Shown here: one piece after another, positions 6,448 to 13,849 of the stretch
How positions within the stretch are numbered: the first letter of the stretch is position 1
How the letters are laid out: each line of letters starts with the position of its first letter
DNA from: a virus
Direction: 5' to 3' (one strand)
DNA length: 23,376 nt
Virus record (IMG/VR): IMGVR_UViG_3300015371_000185
Coordinates: 1 to 23,376 of that record
The notes under the pieces: model-generated
What the model was told of the DNA's origin: nothing
Seen by the model: the letters and a program-made list of their open reading frames with translations, nothing else
Database searches by the model: none
Made by a program: the position numbers and the translations under genes

Positions 6448-6474
6448 GCGGGCGACGGTTGCACCCGGCCCGCG
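6448..6474 (+). repeat. Leader element copy 3, upstream of protease
   Basis: The core differs from copies 1 and 2 at one base (CAC instead of CAT) and is flanked by perfectly complementary arms, GCGGGC and GCCCGC. It ends 21 bases before the protease ATG, about the same distance seen for copies 1 and 2 from their downstream starts. Confidence 0.7.
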
Positions 6475-6492
6475 TTACTCCCCGAGGGTAAC
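6474..6492 (+). promoter_or_regulatory. Hairpin covering the protease ribosome binding site
   Basis: GTTAC (6474-6478) pairs with GTAAC (6488-6492), with the stem extended inward by T-G and C-G pairs. The GAGGG (6484-6488), the only Shine-Dalgarno-like sequence before ATG 6496, lies in the 3' side of this structure, so translation of the protease could be limited by folding. Confidence 0.35.
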
Positions 6493-6495
6493 GCC

Positions 6496-7143
6496 ATGCA
6501 AGCAACCGAAGTCCTGGCCCGCCGCACCAGCGCAGCCGAACCGTTCGTTCGTGGATTCACCGAAGCGCTAACCGAGGTCGCCGACGACGAACGGACCGCG
6601 ACCTTTGTCGCGTCCGACGAAACCGTAGACCGCTACGGGGACATTGTTAGCGTCAAAGGCTGGGACCTCGCGAACTTCAAACGGAACCCGGTGTTCCTTT
6701 GGATGCATTCGCAATTTCAGCCGATAGGCAAGGTTAAAAAGATCGGCGTAGAGGGCGACAAACTACTTGCGACCGTGCGCTTTTTCGATCCCGGCGACAG
6801 TAAGACGGCGGACGATCTTTGGCGCCTCGTAAAAAAGCGCTTGCTTCGCGCGGTGTCGGTCGGGTTTACGGTCAAGTCCGACCAGGACATAGAGCCTATT
6901 CGCGACGATAACGACCGGATAACCGGGTTCCGATTCCTGCGGCAGGAATTGTTAGAGCTATCCCTAGTTAGCGTGCCCGCAAATCCGAACGCGTTGCAGC
7001 TTGCACGCAGTTACGGACTTGCCCCCGAACTCATTTCGCAGGCCTTACCCCTGGACGCGTTAGTCCGCGACGAACAAGTAAAGGCCCGCCAACGCCTCGC
7101 GCGTATTCGCCTGGGCGTAACTTCCGCAACCGCGCCGCGTTAG
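6496..7143 (+). CDS. HK97-type prohead maturation protease
   Basis: This 215 aa protein belongs to the HK97 prohead protease (S78/U35) family, which trims the capsid protein's scaffolding region during head maturation. Seen: 'ATFVASDETVDRYGDIV' (about 35-51), the catalytic His in 'FLWMHSQFQPIGKV' (His71), the catalytic Ser in 'LLRAVSVGF' (Ser121), and the conserved 'ELLELSLVSVPANPNA' (151-166). Length is typical. ATG 6496 is preceded by GAGGG and by the third leader element. The family is normally found between portal and capsid genes; here it follows the large terminase directly and the portal lies downstream of the capsid. The C-terminal 40 residues are basic and poorly conserved in type. 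Confidence 0.93.
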   Translation: MQATEVLARRTSAAEPFVRGFTEALTEVADDERTATFVASDETVDRYGDIVSVKGWDLANFKRNPVFLWMHSQFQPIGKVKKIGVEGDKLLATVRFFDPGDSKTADDLWRLVKKRLLRAVSVGFTVKSDQDIEPIRDDNDRITGFRFLRQELLELSLVSVPANPNALQLARSYGLAPELISQALPLDALVRDEQVKARQRLARIRLGVTSATAPR

Positions 7144-7177
7144 GCACTAACTACCCATATCCACGGAGTTTAGTTCC

Positions 7178-8563
7178 ATGAAAATTTCCGACCGAATCGC
7201 CGAACACGTTAAGCAGCGTGCGGCAAAGGCGCAGGCGTTGCAGGACTTGTTAGAAAAGTCCGAAACCGACGGACGCGCCATGACGGACGACGAACGAACC
7301 GCGTTCGACGAAACCGAAAAGGACGTGAAGGCTATCGACGAAACAATGATTCGCCTGCGCGAACTCGAATCCATACAGGCGCGCAGCGCGCAGCCCGTGC
7401 TGCAGCCGCGTATCGAAGTAGTTAGCGCCGAAAAAGGTATTCGATTCGCGCGCATGTGTCAGGCGATTGCAGTCTCGCGCGGCAATCTTTCGCAGGCGCA
7501 TGAAATCGCCAAAATGCAATGGCCCGATGACAAGGACATGCACGGCGTTTTGCGCGCGCAGTCTCTCGGGATCACGCGCGCCGCTGTCGCGGCGGCGACC
7601 ACGACCGACGCCGCCTGGGCCGGAGCACTAGTTAGTGCGCAGACCATGTCCGGCGAACTGATCGAACTGGTAGAAAAGGAAACCGTGATAGGGCAAATGT
7701 CGCAGGTTCGCCGCGTGCCCTTTAACGTGCGCATCCCGCGACAGCTAACCGCCGTCGGTACTGCAAAATGGGTCGGGCAAGGTGCTAGCAAACCCCTCGG
7801 GAAAGGCACCTACGATTTCGTAACAATCCCGTGGGCAAAGGCCGCGCTTATCGTGGTGATTACCGAGGAACTTGCTAGGTTCTCAAATCCTGCGGCGGAA
7901 GGCCTTATGCGGGATTCGTTAGTTAGGGCGATTACCGATTTCCTTAACGACCAGTTCGTAGGGTCGGGAATCGCGGCGGTTGCCAACGTATCCCCCGGCG
8001 GCATTACAAACGGGCTCCCCGTCGGGCAGACGTTCCCGAGTTCCGGCGAAACACTGGCGCACGTTCAATACGACCTTACGCACGCGGTCTCACTACTGCA
8101 TGAGAACAACGCCCCGCGCGCGCCGACGTGGATCATGCACCCGCAGAACCTTATCTATATTGGCGCGTTGCTCAATTCGTTTGGGGCGCCCGCGTTCCCG
8201 AGCGCGGCGGGTAAGACTCTCATGGGTTACCCGGTGATTACGTCCTCGCACCTGGATACGGACGAAATCATTTTGCTGGATCAGGCGGGAGTCTTGTTAG
8301 CCAGCGACAATAGCGTAACGGTCGACGTATCGCGCGAGGCGTCCGTTCAAATGGACGACGCCCCGGCGACACCGGCGACACCGCTTGTTAGCTTCTGGCA
8401 GCAGAACTTGATAGGTCTGCGCGGCGAAATGTATAGCTACTGGCAGCGCGCACGCGATCAGGACGTTGTCCTTATCACGGCGGTAGGCTACGGGCAGACA
8501 CCGCCCGTTATGGCGGGGACCGCGTCCGCGCCTAGCAAGGCGCCGACGAAACAGGCGGCGTAA
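7178..8563 (+). CDS. Major capsid protein, HK97 fold
   Basis: This 461 aa protein forms the icosahedral shell. The first ~75-100 residues are highly charged and helical ('AEHVKQRAAKAQALQDLLEK', 'DDERTAFDETEKDVKAIDET'), as in the delta (scaffolding) domain that the neighbouring protease removes. The rest shows HK97-family features: 'SGELIELVEKETVIGQMSQVRRVPFNVRIPRQ', 'KWVGQGASKPLG' and 'TWIMHPQNLIYIGAL', followed by a C-terminal Ala/Pro/Thr tail. ATG 7178 has a GGAG about ten bases upstream. A strong hairpin follows its stop codon. Whether the Lys/Asn crosslinking chemistry of HK97 itself occurs cannot be told from sequence. Confidence 0.93.
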   Translation: MKISDRIAEHVKQRAAKAQALQDLLEKSETDGRAMTDDERTAFDETEKDVKAIDETMIRLRELESIQARSAQPVLQPRIEVVSAEKGIRFARMCQAIAVSRGNLSQAHEIAKMQWPDDKDMHGVLRAQSLGITRAAVAAATTTDAAWAGALVSAQTMSGELIELVEKETVIGQMSQVRRVPFNVRIPRQLTAVGTAKWVGQGASKPLGKGTYDFVTIPWAKAALIVVITEELARFSNPAAEGLMRDSLVRAITDFLNDQFVGSGIAAVANVSPGGITNGLPVGQTFPSSGETLAHVQYDLTHAVSLLHENNAPRAPTWIMHPQNLIYIGALLNSFGAPAFPSAAGKTLMGYPVITSSHLDTDEIILLDQAGVLLASDNSVTVDVSREASVQMDDAPATPATPLVSFWQQNLIGLRGEMYSYWQRARDQDVVLITAVGYGQTPPVMAGTASAPSKAPTKQAA

Positions 8564-8569
8564 CGAGAC

Positions 8570-8602
8570 GCGGACCAGGACGCCGCGCGCGCCCTGGTCC
8601 GC
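8570..8602 (+). terminator. Perfect 10-bp hairpin between capsid and portal genes
   Basis: GCGGACCAGG (8570-8579) and CCTGGTCCGC (8593-8602) pair perfectly around a 13-base G/C-rich loop. The structure starts 6 bases after the capsid stop and ends 11 bases before the portal GTG. No T-run follows, so it is not a standard intrinsic terminator. It probably tunes expression by partial termination, mRNA end protection, or by reducing access to the portal start, which has no clear Shine-Dalgarno. Confidence 0.6.
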
Positions 8603-8613
8603 AACTGCCCGCC

Positions 8614-10032
8614 GTGAACATCCTGGACCGCACGCTAACGAGCCTTATCAGGTGGCGCACGCGTGGCGCTATGACTAGCCTCCCCGCGCCCCCGGGCTAC
8701 GGCGGAAATTCTCTACCGCCGCTATCGCACGGCTACGTGCACGAACCGTATAGCGGCGCTTGGCAAGCTAACAAAGAGTGTTTCGGCCCCTACGGAATTT
8801 TTAGCGCGGTCTACGCCTGTATTGCAATCATTGCGGGCGACCTCGCCAAACTACCGCCGCGCGTGCGGACCCTGAAACCTAACGGGCAAAAGGTCGATAA
8901 CGATAGGCACCCCGCCGCCTTGGTCCTGAATACGCCTAACACGTATCAGACCCGGGTCGACTTCTGGGGCCAATTCATGTCAAGCGCGCTTTTCACCGGG
9001 AATACTTACGTGTTCCTGGCGCGCGACCCTAACAACGTTATCCGGCAAATGCATATTCTGGACCCGCGCCGGGTGTCGGTAATGCTCGCCGAGGACGGTA
9101 GCGTGTTCTATCGGATCGGGCAGGAACGGTTAGCCGAATTGTTAGGCGGTGACACGGTCCCGGCGCGCGACATTCTGCACCACAGACTATTAACCCTCAC
9201 GCATCCGTTAGTCGGCCTTACCCCCTTGTACGCGGCGGGCGTGTCGGCCATGACAGGGCAAACTATTCAGCAGAATAGCTATAGCTTTTTCGCGAACATG
9301 TCGCGCGCCTCGGGTGTCCTAACTTCCCCGGGTAAGATTTCGCAGGAACTCGCCAATCGCCTTAAGACCGAATGGGACCAGAACTTTAAAGGCGGCAGCA
9401 TGGGGCGCACCGCCGTCCTAGGCGAGGGCATGAAATGGGAGCCCCTAACTATCAGCGCGGCGGACGCGCAGCTAATCGAGCAACTGCGCTGGTCGATAGA
9501 GGACGTCGCGCGGTGTTTCCGCGTGCCGTCCTACATGCTGACCGACGCTAGCAAGGTCTCGTTTAAGAACGCCGAACAGTTAGCCCGGCAGTATTACGGG
9601 CAGACGTTGCAATATCACATCGAGTCGATAGAGGCGCGCATAGATTCGGCTTTCGAACTCTCGGGCAATACGTATTGCGAGTTCGATCTAGCGGCCATGA
9701 TGCGAATGGAATTCGACGCACGTATGTCCGCGTATCAAACCGGCATAACCTCAGGCGTCCTAACTATTAACGAGGCGCGGAAACTAGAAGAGTTAGAGCC
9801 AATGGAAGGCGGCGACGAACCGTTAGTACAAATGCAGTACCGCCCGCTATCGCAGGCGGGGCAACCGATGGGGCCCGCCGTGCCCGCACCCGCCGAACCG
9901 GACCCGCCGCCCGACCCGGACGCGGGCGACGAAACCGACGCAACCGACGCGACCGACGCGGACGCGGAGTTAAGCGCGCTTGCGCTGCGCGTCGCGGCGC
10001 GTTCGCGCGCCCGCCTGAGGTTAGCCGCATGA
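8614..10032 (+). CDS. Portal protein, HK97 family
   Basis: This 472 aa protein makes the dodecameric ring at the unique head vertex. The N-terminus 'MNILDRTLTSLIRW' is a typical short amphipathic start for the family, which supports GTG 8614 over the internal ATG at 8671. Seen: 'VYACIAIIAGDLAKLP' (about 67-82), 'NTPNTYQTRVDFWGQFMSSALFTGNTYVF' (about 108-136), 'HHRLLTLTHPLVGLTPL' and 'FRVPSYMLTDASKVSFKNAEQLARQYYGQTL'. The C-terminus is Pro/Asp-rich with a short Asp-Ala-Thr repeat (about 430-450) and a basic tail. No good ribosome binding site precedes GTG 8614; a hairpin occupies that region. The stop shares ATGA with the next gene. Confidence 0.93.
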   Translation: MNILDRTLTSLIRWRTRGAMTSLPAPPGYGGNSLPPLSHGYVHEPYSGAWQANKECFGPYGIFSAVYACIAIIAGDLAKLPPRVRTLKPNGQKVDNDRHPAALVLNTPNTYQTRVDFWGQFMSSALFTGNTYVFLARDPNNVIRQMHILDPRRVSVMLAEDGSVFYRIGQERLAELLGGDTVPARDILHHRLLTLTHPLVGLTPLYAAGVSAMTGQTIQQNSYSFFANMSRASGVLTSPGKISQELANRLKTEWDQNFKGGSMGRTAVLGEGMKWEPLTISAADAQLIEQLRWSIEDVARCFRVPSYMLTDASKVSFKNAEQLARQYYGQTLQYHIESIEARIDSAFELSGNTYCEFDLAAMMRMEFDARMSAYQTGITSGVLTINEARKLEELEPMEGGDEPLVQMQYRPLSQAGQPMGPAVPAPAEPDPPPDPDAGDETDATDATDADAELSALALRVAARSRARLRLAA

Positions 10033-10928
10033 ATACGCGCGCCCTGGTCGAACTGATAACCGACGCGGTAACCGACGCGGTCCGCGAGGCGTTGCCGCGC
10101 ATGATTGCGGACGCGGTGGACCGGCGAGTTACCGAGTCGATAGCGCCCGAGGTCGACCGGCAGGCGCGCGCCCTGGTCGACCTCGCGGACAAGCTGCAGG
10201 AACGGGTAACCGAGGTGCAAGCGGATTTCGCTACGCGTGCGATTGCGCAGGCCGACGCCCTAACTACGTCGACGGGTGCCCGGATTGACGCGCTACGCGG
10301 GTCAATCGCGGAACTGGTAACCCGCGCGGTAACCGAGGTCCCTTCGCACCCCGGCCCGCGCGGGGAACCAGGACCGCCCGGACGGGATGCGACCTTTACG
10401 CCCCCGGTGCACTGGACCCCTGAGACCGGCTTTACTCGCGGCGCCGTGGTCATGCATCGCGCGGGACTCTGGTTCGCGAACCAGGACACCGCCGCCGAAC
10501 CCGGTTCCGGTGTCGACGGGTACAGCCTCATGTTTGACGGGCACGAACTAGAGGGCTACGAACATGACGCGCGCGGCTATCAGGTCGCGGTCTACCGCTA
10601 TGCGTCGGGCAAGGTGCGCCGGGTCGAAACAGGCGAGCGCCCGTTTAGCTACTGCGGCGTGTACGACCACGGCACTAACTATTACCGGAACGACTGCGTA
10701 ACCGCGTCGGGCTGCATGTGGATTCACAAAGCGCCCGAATCCTGCGGGCTGCGGCCCGGCAGCGACGAGGCGCGCGCCGCGTGGCAGCTTGCCGTTAAAA
10801 GCGGACGCGACGGGCGCGACGGGCGCGACGGCGGACCAGGACCCAAGGGGGACAAGGGCGACCAGGGCCCGCCCGGCGCGACCGTAATCCGCGCGCCGAA
10901 GCAAAAAGCTAACGGGGTGCCGACGTGA
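10029..10928 (+). CDS. Coiled-coil protein with two collagen-like segments
   Basis: This 299 aa protein starts at the ATGA overlap with the portal gene. Residues 1-105 look like a long coiled coil (heptad-like 'ALVDLADKLQERVTEVQADF'). A short Gly-X-Y run, GPRGEPGPPGRD (109-120), is followed by a beta-rich domain with Trp/Tyr/Cys motifs ('GVVMHRAGLWFA'-like and 'YCGVYDHGTNYYRNDCVTASGCMWIHKA', 208-235). A second Gly-X-Y run (about 259-283) begins with three GRD repeats. The paired 'G.Y..G..Y...D.V...G..W' motif resembles carbohydrate-binding modules of the CBM5/12 kind and recurs in phage proteins next to 'WQLAVKSGRDG'. It is likely a trimeric surface fibre or decoration protein; attachment to the head is inferred from gene position only. 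Confidence 0.68.
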   Translation: MNTRALVELITDAVTDAVREALPRMIADAVDRRVTESIAPEVDRQARALVDLADKLQERVTEVQADFATRAIAQADALTTSTGARIDALRGSIAELVTRAVTEVPSHPGPRGEPGPPGRDATFTPPVHWTPETGFTRGAVVMHRAGLWFANQDTAAEPGSGVDGYSLMFDGHELEGYEHDARGYQVAVYRYASGKVRRVETGERPFSYCGVYDHGTNYYRNDCVTASGCMWIHKAPESCGLRPGSDEARAAWQLAVKSGRDGRDGRDGGPGPKGDKGDQGPPGATVIRAPKQKANGVPT

Positions 10929-11641
10929 CGGCGCCGGAGAAGTCCGACCCGCGCCCGATAACGGCACGCATACGCGCGCAGCTTGCCGACGGCGCGAGTT
11001 CGCGCGGTGCGACTATGCCGACGCTGGACGAACTCAAGGACCTGTTAGGGATTCCGCCCGGCGATACGTCGCTGGACGACGAAATAACGGACGGGTTCGC
11101 CGCGACCATTGCGATAGTTGAGGCGTACTTAGGGCGCGGCGTGGCGTTCGCCGCCGAACTGCAACCGTTCGAACCGGTCGACACGCGTAACCCCCGGCTA
11201 ATGCTCTATCGGTTTCCGGTAACCGAGGTGCGCGCCGTCCTGGTCGACGGGTCGGCGGTGACCGGGTGGCGCGTGTTCCCTGCGTCCGGGATTCTCGAAT
11301 GGCGCGGGCGCGGCTGCAGCTACTACCCGTGCACGCCGGAACCGCTAGTTAGTGTCGACTACTCGGGCGGATATGCAGACGATGCGTGGCCCGCCGATCT
11401 AATGGACGCAATACTACGTGCGTTCTTTGCAAGGTGGCACGCGACGGGCGACACGGGGAATATGGCGGACGCGTCGACGCGCGGCGCTATCACGTCTATC
11501 TCTGTCGACGGGTCCGCCGTCGCCTACGGTGAACCGGGCGTTAACGCGGCCGAGTTCGGCGGCAAGCCGTGGCCCCCGGAACTGCAGGGCGTGGTCGCGA
11601 TTTTGGAACCGTACCGGCAGCGGTCCGTCACCGGGGTCTAA
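10925..11641 (+). CDS. Head-tail connector protein (gp6-like)
   Basis: This 238 aa protein starts at GTG 10925 in a GTGA overlap; an internal ATG at 11015 opens the segment 'MPTLDELKDLLGIPPGD', where the family's usual sequence begins, so the true start may be there (208 aa). The helical pattern 'LDELKDLLGI...SLDDEITDGFAATIAIVEAYLGR' and 'PADLMDAILRAFFARWHATGDTG' matches HK97 gp6/SPP1 gp15-type connectors that form a ring beneath the portal. The middle beta-rich part ('LMLYRFPVTEVRAVLVDG', 'PLVSVDYSGGY') is also family-like. Context, after portal and before head closure and tail terminator genes, agrees. Confidence 0.8.
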   Translation: MTAPEKSDPRPITARIRAQLADGASSRGATMPTLDELKDLLGIPPGDTSLDDEITDGFAATIAIVEAYLGRGVAFAAELQPFEPVDTRNPRLMLYRFPVTEVRAVLVDGSAVTGWRVFPASGILEWRGRGCSYYPCTPEPLVSVDYSGGYADDAWPADLMDAILRAFFARWHATGDTGNMADASTRGAITSISVDGSAVAYGEPGVNAAEFGGKPWPPELQGVVAILEPYRQRSVTGV

Positions 11642-11643
11642 CT

Positions 11644-11970
11644 ATGTTGCCCCCTCTTCCGGACTACGCAATCCGCGCCCTGCAGGACACTATCCAACTG
11701 CTAGGCAAACCGGTGCAGTTCTTTGAGGCGGGCGCCGCGACCGGCCGCACCGTGCGCGCGCGCGTCGTGTACCAGGGCGCCGGGGAACTGGCGAACGCAA
11801 TAGAGCAATATCCCTTTAGGGTAACCGTCGACGCGCGGGACTTTGTTAGCCGCCCGCCGCAAAAGGGTGACACGTTCTTTATCGACGACGCGCGGCGCGG
11901 CGTCGAACAGGTTAGCGAATCGCACATAGGCGAGACGCTGGTTAAATATATATGCGGGGTGCGCGGATGA
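11644..11970 (+). CDS. Probable head closure (head-tail joining) protein
   Basis: ATG 11644, 2 bases after the connector's TAA, gives 108 aa; the frame extends upstream but only inside the connector gene. The protein is mostly beta: 'QFFEAGAATGRTVRARVVYQ', 'FRVTVDARDFVSRPPQKGDTFFIDDARRGVEQVSES', ending 'LVKYICGVRG'. The turn 'PPQKGDTF' followed by a strand resembles the 'GD.....Y.V' part of lambda FII/SPP1 gp16-type adaptors. The assignment rests mainly on size, fold type and gene order (connector, this gene, tail terminator). Confidence 0.6.
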   Translation: MLPPLPDYAIRALQDTIQLLGKPVQFFEAGAATGRTVRARVVYQGAGELANAIEQYPFRVTVDARDFVSRPPQKGDTFFIDDARRGVEQVSESHIGETLVKYICGVRG

Positions 11971-12389
11971 GTGCCGCCGCAGTTCGCGACGCGTTCCGCG
12001 CGCAGGTCTCGGGGTTGTTAGCCCCCGACGGTTTCGAGTTCGTCGAAAGTATTAACCACGCCGAGACCACAAAATCCCTGCCGTCTAACTGGTATACGCT
12101 GGACTTTTTGCCCGCGTCGGATAGCCGCATATCCCTGGGCGTGCCCGCGTTGTTTCGTGAGTCGGGCCGCGTGGCGGTCGCGATCTTTACCCCGCACCAA
12201 ACGTTAGACCAGTCGGCAGTAGACGCCGCCGAAACCGTGCGCGCCGCTATGGCGAACTGGACCGACCCGACCGGGTTTATTCGAGTGTTAGCCGCGCAGC
12301 CCCCGACGGACTTAGACGGCGGGGACTTTCGCGGCAGCTATTACGGAATCACGGTAGACCTTCTCTACCAATACGACCGAATGCAATAG
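11967..12389 (+). CDS. Tail terminator protein (gpU-like)
   Basis: ATG 11967 shares ATGA with the previous stop and follows GGGG, giving 140 aa; an in-frame ATG at 11952 is less well placed. The sequence 'MSAAAVRDAFRAQVSGLLAP' then 'NWYTLDFLPASDSRISLG', 'GRVAVAIFTPHQT' and the ending 'YYGITVDLLYQYDRMQ' resembles the DUF4128/minor tail U-like family, which caps the tail tube. Its position directly before the tail tube gene is the expected one. Confidence 0.72.
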   Translation: MSAAAVRDAFRAQVSGLLAPDGFEFVESINHAETTKSLPSNWYTLDFLPASDSRISLGVPALFRESGRVAVAIFTPHQTLDQSAVDAAETVRAAMANWTDPTGFIRVLAAQPPTDLDGGDFRGSYYGITVDLLYQYDRMQ

Positions 12390-12401
12390 GAGTAGTTAGC
12401 T

Positions 12402-13403
12402 ATGGCTAGTGCAGACCTTACAAGGCTCGCAATTGTGCGGGAAGCAACGCCGGGCGTTACTCCTGCCACCCCGGCATTTCAATTGCTGCGGATAACGAGC
12501 GAATCCCTTACCTACACGGCAGAGACCGCGTTATCCAACGAACTGAACCCCGACCGCCAAGTTAGTGACGTCCTAACTACCGGCGGGCAAAGCGGCGGTG
12601 ATATTTCCTTTGAGGTTTCCAGTAACCCGGGTTTCGAAATCCTGTTAGAGGGTTGTTTGTGCAACACCTTTGCGGCGGACGAATTGACCGTAGGGAAATT
12701 GTTGCTTACGCATACGCTTGAAAAACGCTTCACGATTAACGAGGCGGACCCCGACCCATTGAACCGCTACGAATACAACCGGTTCGTTAGGTCGCTGGTC
12801 GATTCCATGTCGCTAACCTTTTCCCCTGGCGGCGCCGCGACCGGTTCCGTTGCGATGTTGGGCGGTGCCATGTCGCGCGACGCGGTCGACCTCACGGGCG
12901 CGACCTACCTGGACTCCGGGCAGTTGCCGGTAATTGTCGGCGCGGGCGTGTTACCGGTGCAGTTCACGGTAGAGGGCACCGATTATGCGGCGTGGTGCGT
13001 GTCGAACCTCGTTATCAACATGCGCAACAACGGGCGCGCCATTGCATGTCTCGGGCAGGAGGCGGCGTCCGAGGTCGTGTTAGGTCGGTTCGAATGCGAA
13101 ATTACGGCGGACATCTATCTAGCCTTTGATACCGACGTCCTTATGGACGCCTTCTTAGAACGCACGGAAATTGAATTCGAAGTAACCGCAACCGACGCAC
13201 AGGGAAACGCCTATAAGTTTGCGTTTTCGCGCGTGCGCGTGTCGGCATGTACCGAGGTCGCGGGCGGTACGAATCAGGACGTAATCATGTCGGTCACCCT
13301 GCAGGCCCTCGTCGACGAGGTCACAACGGCGGGCGGGCCCGAGGACTCGTGCGTTCTGATTACGCGTACCCATAACACTACACCGTGGCCCGAGGGGACC
13401 TAA
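12402..13403 (+). CDS. Major tail tube protein
   Basis: This 333 aa protein is the building block of the noncontractile tail tube. It opens 'MASADLTRLAIVREATPGVTPATPAFQLLRITSESL', a typical start of tail tube subunits in which 'E.T.GVTPA.P' is followed by the first strand. It continues with 'SDVLTTGGQSGGDISFEVS' and alternating beta strands. Residues beyond about 200, with 'EFEVTATDAQGNAYKFAFSRVRVSACTEVAGG', form a second beta-rich part. ATG 12402 follows AGGAG at 12388-12392. The next gene starts 2 bases after its stop in a TAACTATG junction. Confidence 0.88.
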   Translation: MASADLTRLAIVREATPGVTPATPAFQLLRITSESLTYTAETALSNELNPDRQVSDVLTTGGQSGGDISFEVSSNPGFEILLEGCLCNTFAADELTVGKLLLTHTLEKRFTINEADPDPLNRYEYNRFVRSLVDSMSLTFSPGGAATGSVAMLGGAMSRDAVDLTGATYLDSGQLPVIVGAGVLPVQFTVEGTDYAAWCVSNLVINMRNNGRAIACLGQEAASEVVLGRFECEITADIYLAFDTDVLMDAFLERTEIEFEVTATDAQGNAYKFAFSRVRVSACTEVAGGTNQDVIMSVTLQALVDEVTTAGGPEDSCVLITRTHNTTPWPEGT

Positions 13404-13405
13404 CT

Positions 13406-13849
13406 ATGCAAAACGGTAAGAGCGAAGGCTGGCGATTCGCGGGGCTAGAGGACTGGCGCACCGATCCGGACAAAGCGCGTAACGGCGTGCCGTTCGATAT
13501 GGGGTTAGGGCGTGCGCTGATAGTTAGGCGGGCTAATCTATTCGACCGGGAAATACAGGCGTTGTTCGAAGGCGTCGACCCCAAAGACTCGCGTGCGTTG
13601 CAAAAGGTATTCGCCGCGCACCTCGTCGCGGACTGGCGCGGAATCGTCGACCCGGACGGGGTGCCGATTCCGTTTAGCCCCGAGGCGTGCGCGGCACTAT
13701 TCGAATACGCGTCCGACTTGTTCGACGATCTGCAGCGCTTCGCACTCAATCGGGCTAACTACCGATACAGCGAAACGCAGGAGGATAACGAGGCTTTAAA
13801 AGGTTCTCGCGCTGGCGCGCAGGTGCAGGCGCCTACCGCGAACAACTAG
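13406..13849 (+). CDS. Tail assembly chaperone (G-like)
   Basis: This 147 aa protein starts at ATG 13406, two bases after the tube gene's TAA and just downstream of a GAGGGG sequence. Its place between tail tube and tape measure genes and its helical, acidic C-terminal half ('EACAALFEYASDLFDDLQRF') fit the G-type tail assembly chaperone that binds the tape measure protein. A TTTAAAA slippery heptamer in the correct phase lies at 13795-13801, 16 codons from its end, and leads into an open downstream frame. Most ribosomes would give this shorter product. Confidence 0.78.
   Translation: MQNGKSEGWRFAGLEDWRTDPDKARNGVPFDMGLGRALIVRRANLFDREIQALFEGVDPKDSRALQKVFAAHLVADWRGIVDPDGVPIPFSPEACAALFEYASDLFDDLQRFALNRANYRYSETQEDNEALKGSRAGAQVQAPTANN
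13795..13801 (+). other. Programmed -1 frameshift site TTTAAAA
   Basis: In the G-like frame the codons read GCT TTA AAA GGT, so the heptamer T TTA AAA has the X XXY YYZ form needed for a -1 shift. After slipping, reading resumes at AGG (13801-13803) in a frame open to 14160. A hairpin GGCGC-N10-GCGCC (13814-13833) begins 12 bases downstream and could stimulate pausing. The site lies where lambda G/GT-type shifts occur. Confidence 0.85.

Larger units (their letters stand above)
6019..6495. other. Intergenic regulatory region between terL and protease
   Basis: This 477-bp gap is the longest noncoding stretch in an otherwise closely packed operon. From left to right it holds: a 9-bp inverted repeat (6031-6064), a small hairpin GCCCG-CCTA-CGGGC (6101-6114), an AT-rich patch (about 6117-6182) with a weak promoter-like pair, a parS-like palindrome (6228-6243), leader element copy 2 (6285-6309), a possible 34-codon ORF (6330-6434) and leader element copy 3 (6448-6474). 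Longer frames crossing it on either strand are G/C-driven and have no usable ribosome binding site. The concentration of dyads suggests a control or segregation region rather than a decayed gene. Confidence 0.7.

Noticed and set aside
6236-6571. 111-codon frame crossing the intergenic region into the protease gene
   Set aside because: Product is Pro/Arg/Ala-rich as expected from GC-rich noncoding DNA, it covers the palindrome and both repeats, and it overlaps the clear protease gene.
9901-9972. Tandem DNA repeat at the end of the portal gene
   Set aside because: It is an in-frame Asp/Ala/Thr low-complexity tail, common at portal C-termini, and not an independent element.
9767-10531. 254-codon minus-strand frame opposite portal and collagen-like genes
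   Set aside because: It is antisense to two well-supported genes and has low-complexity Arg/Ala/Ser composition.
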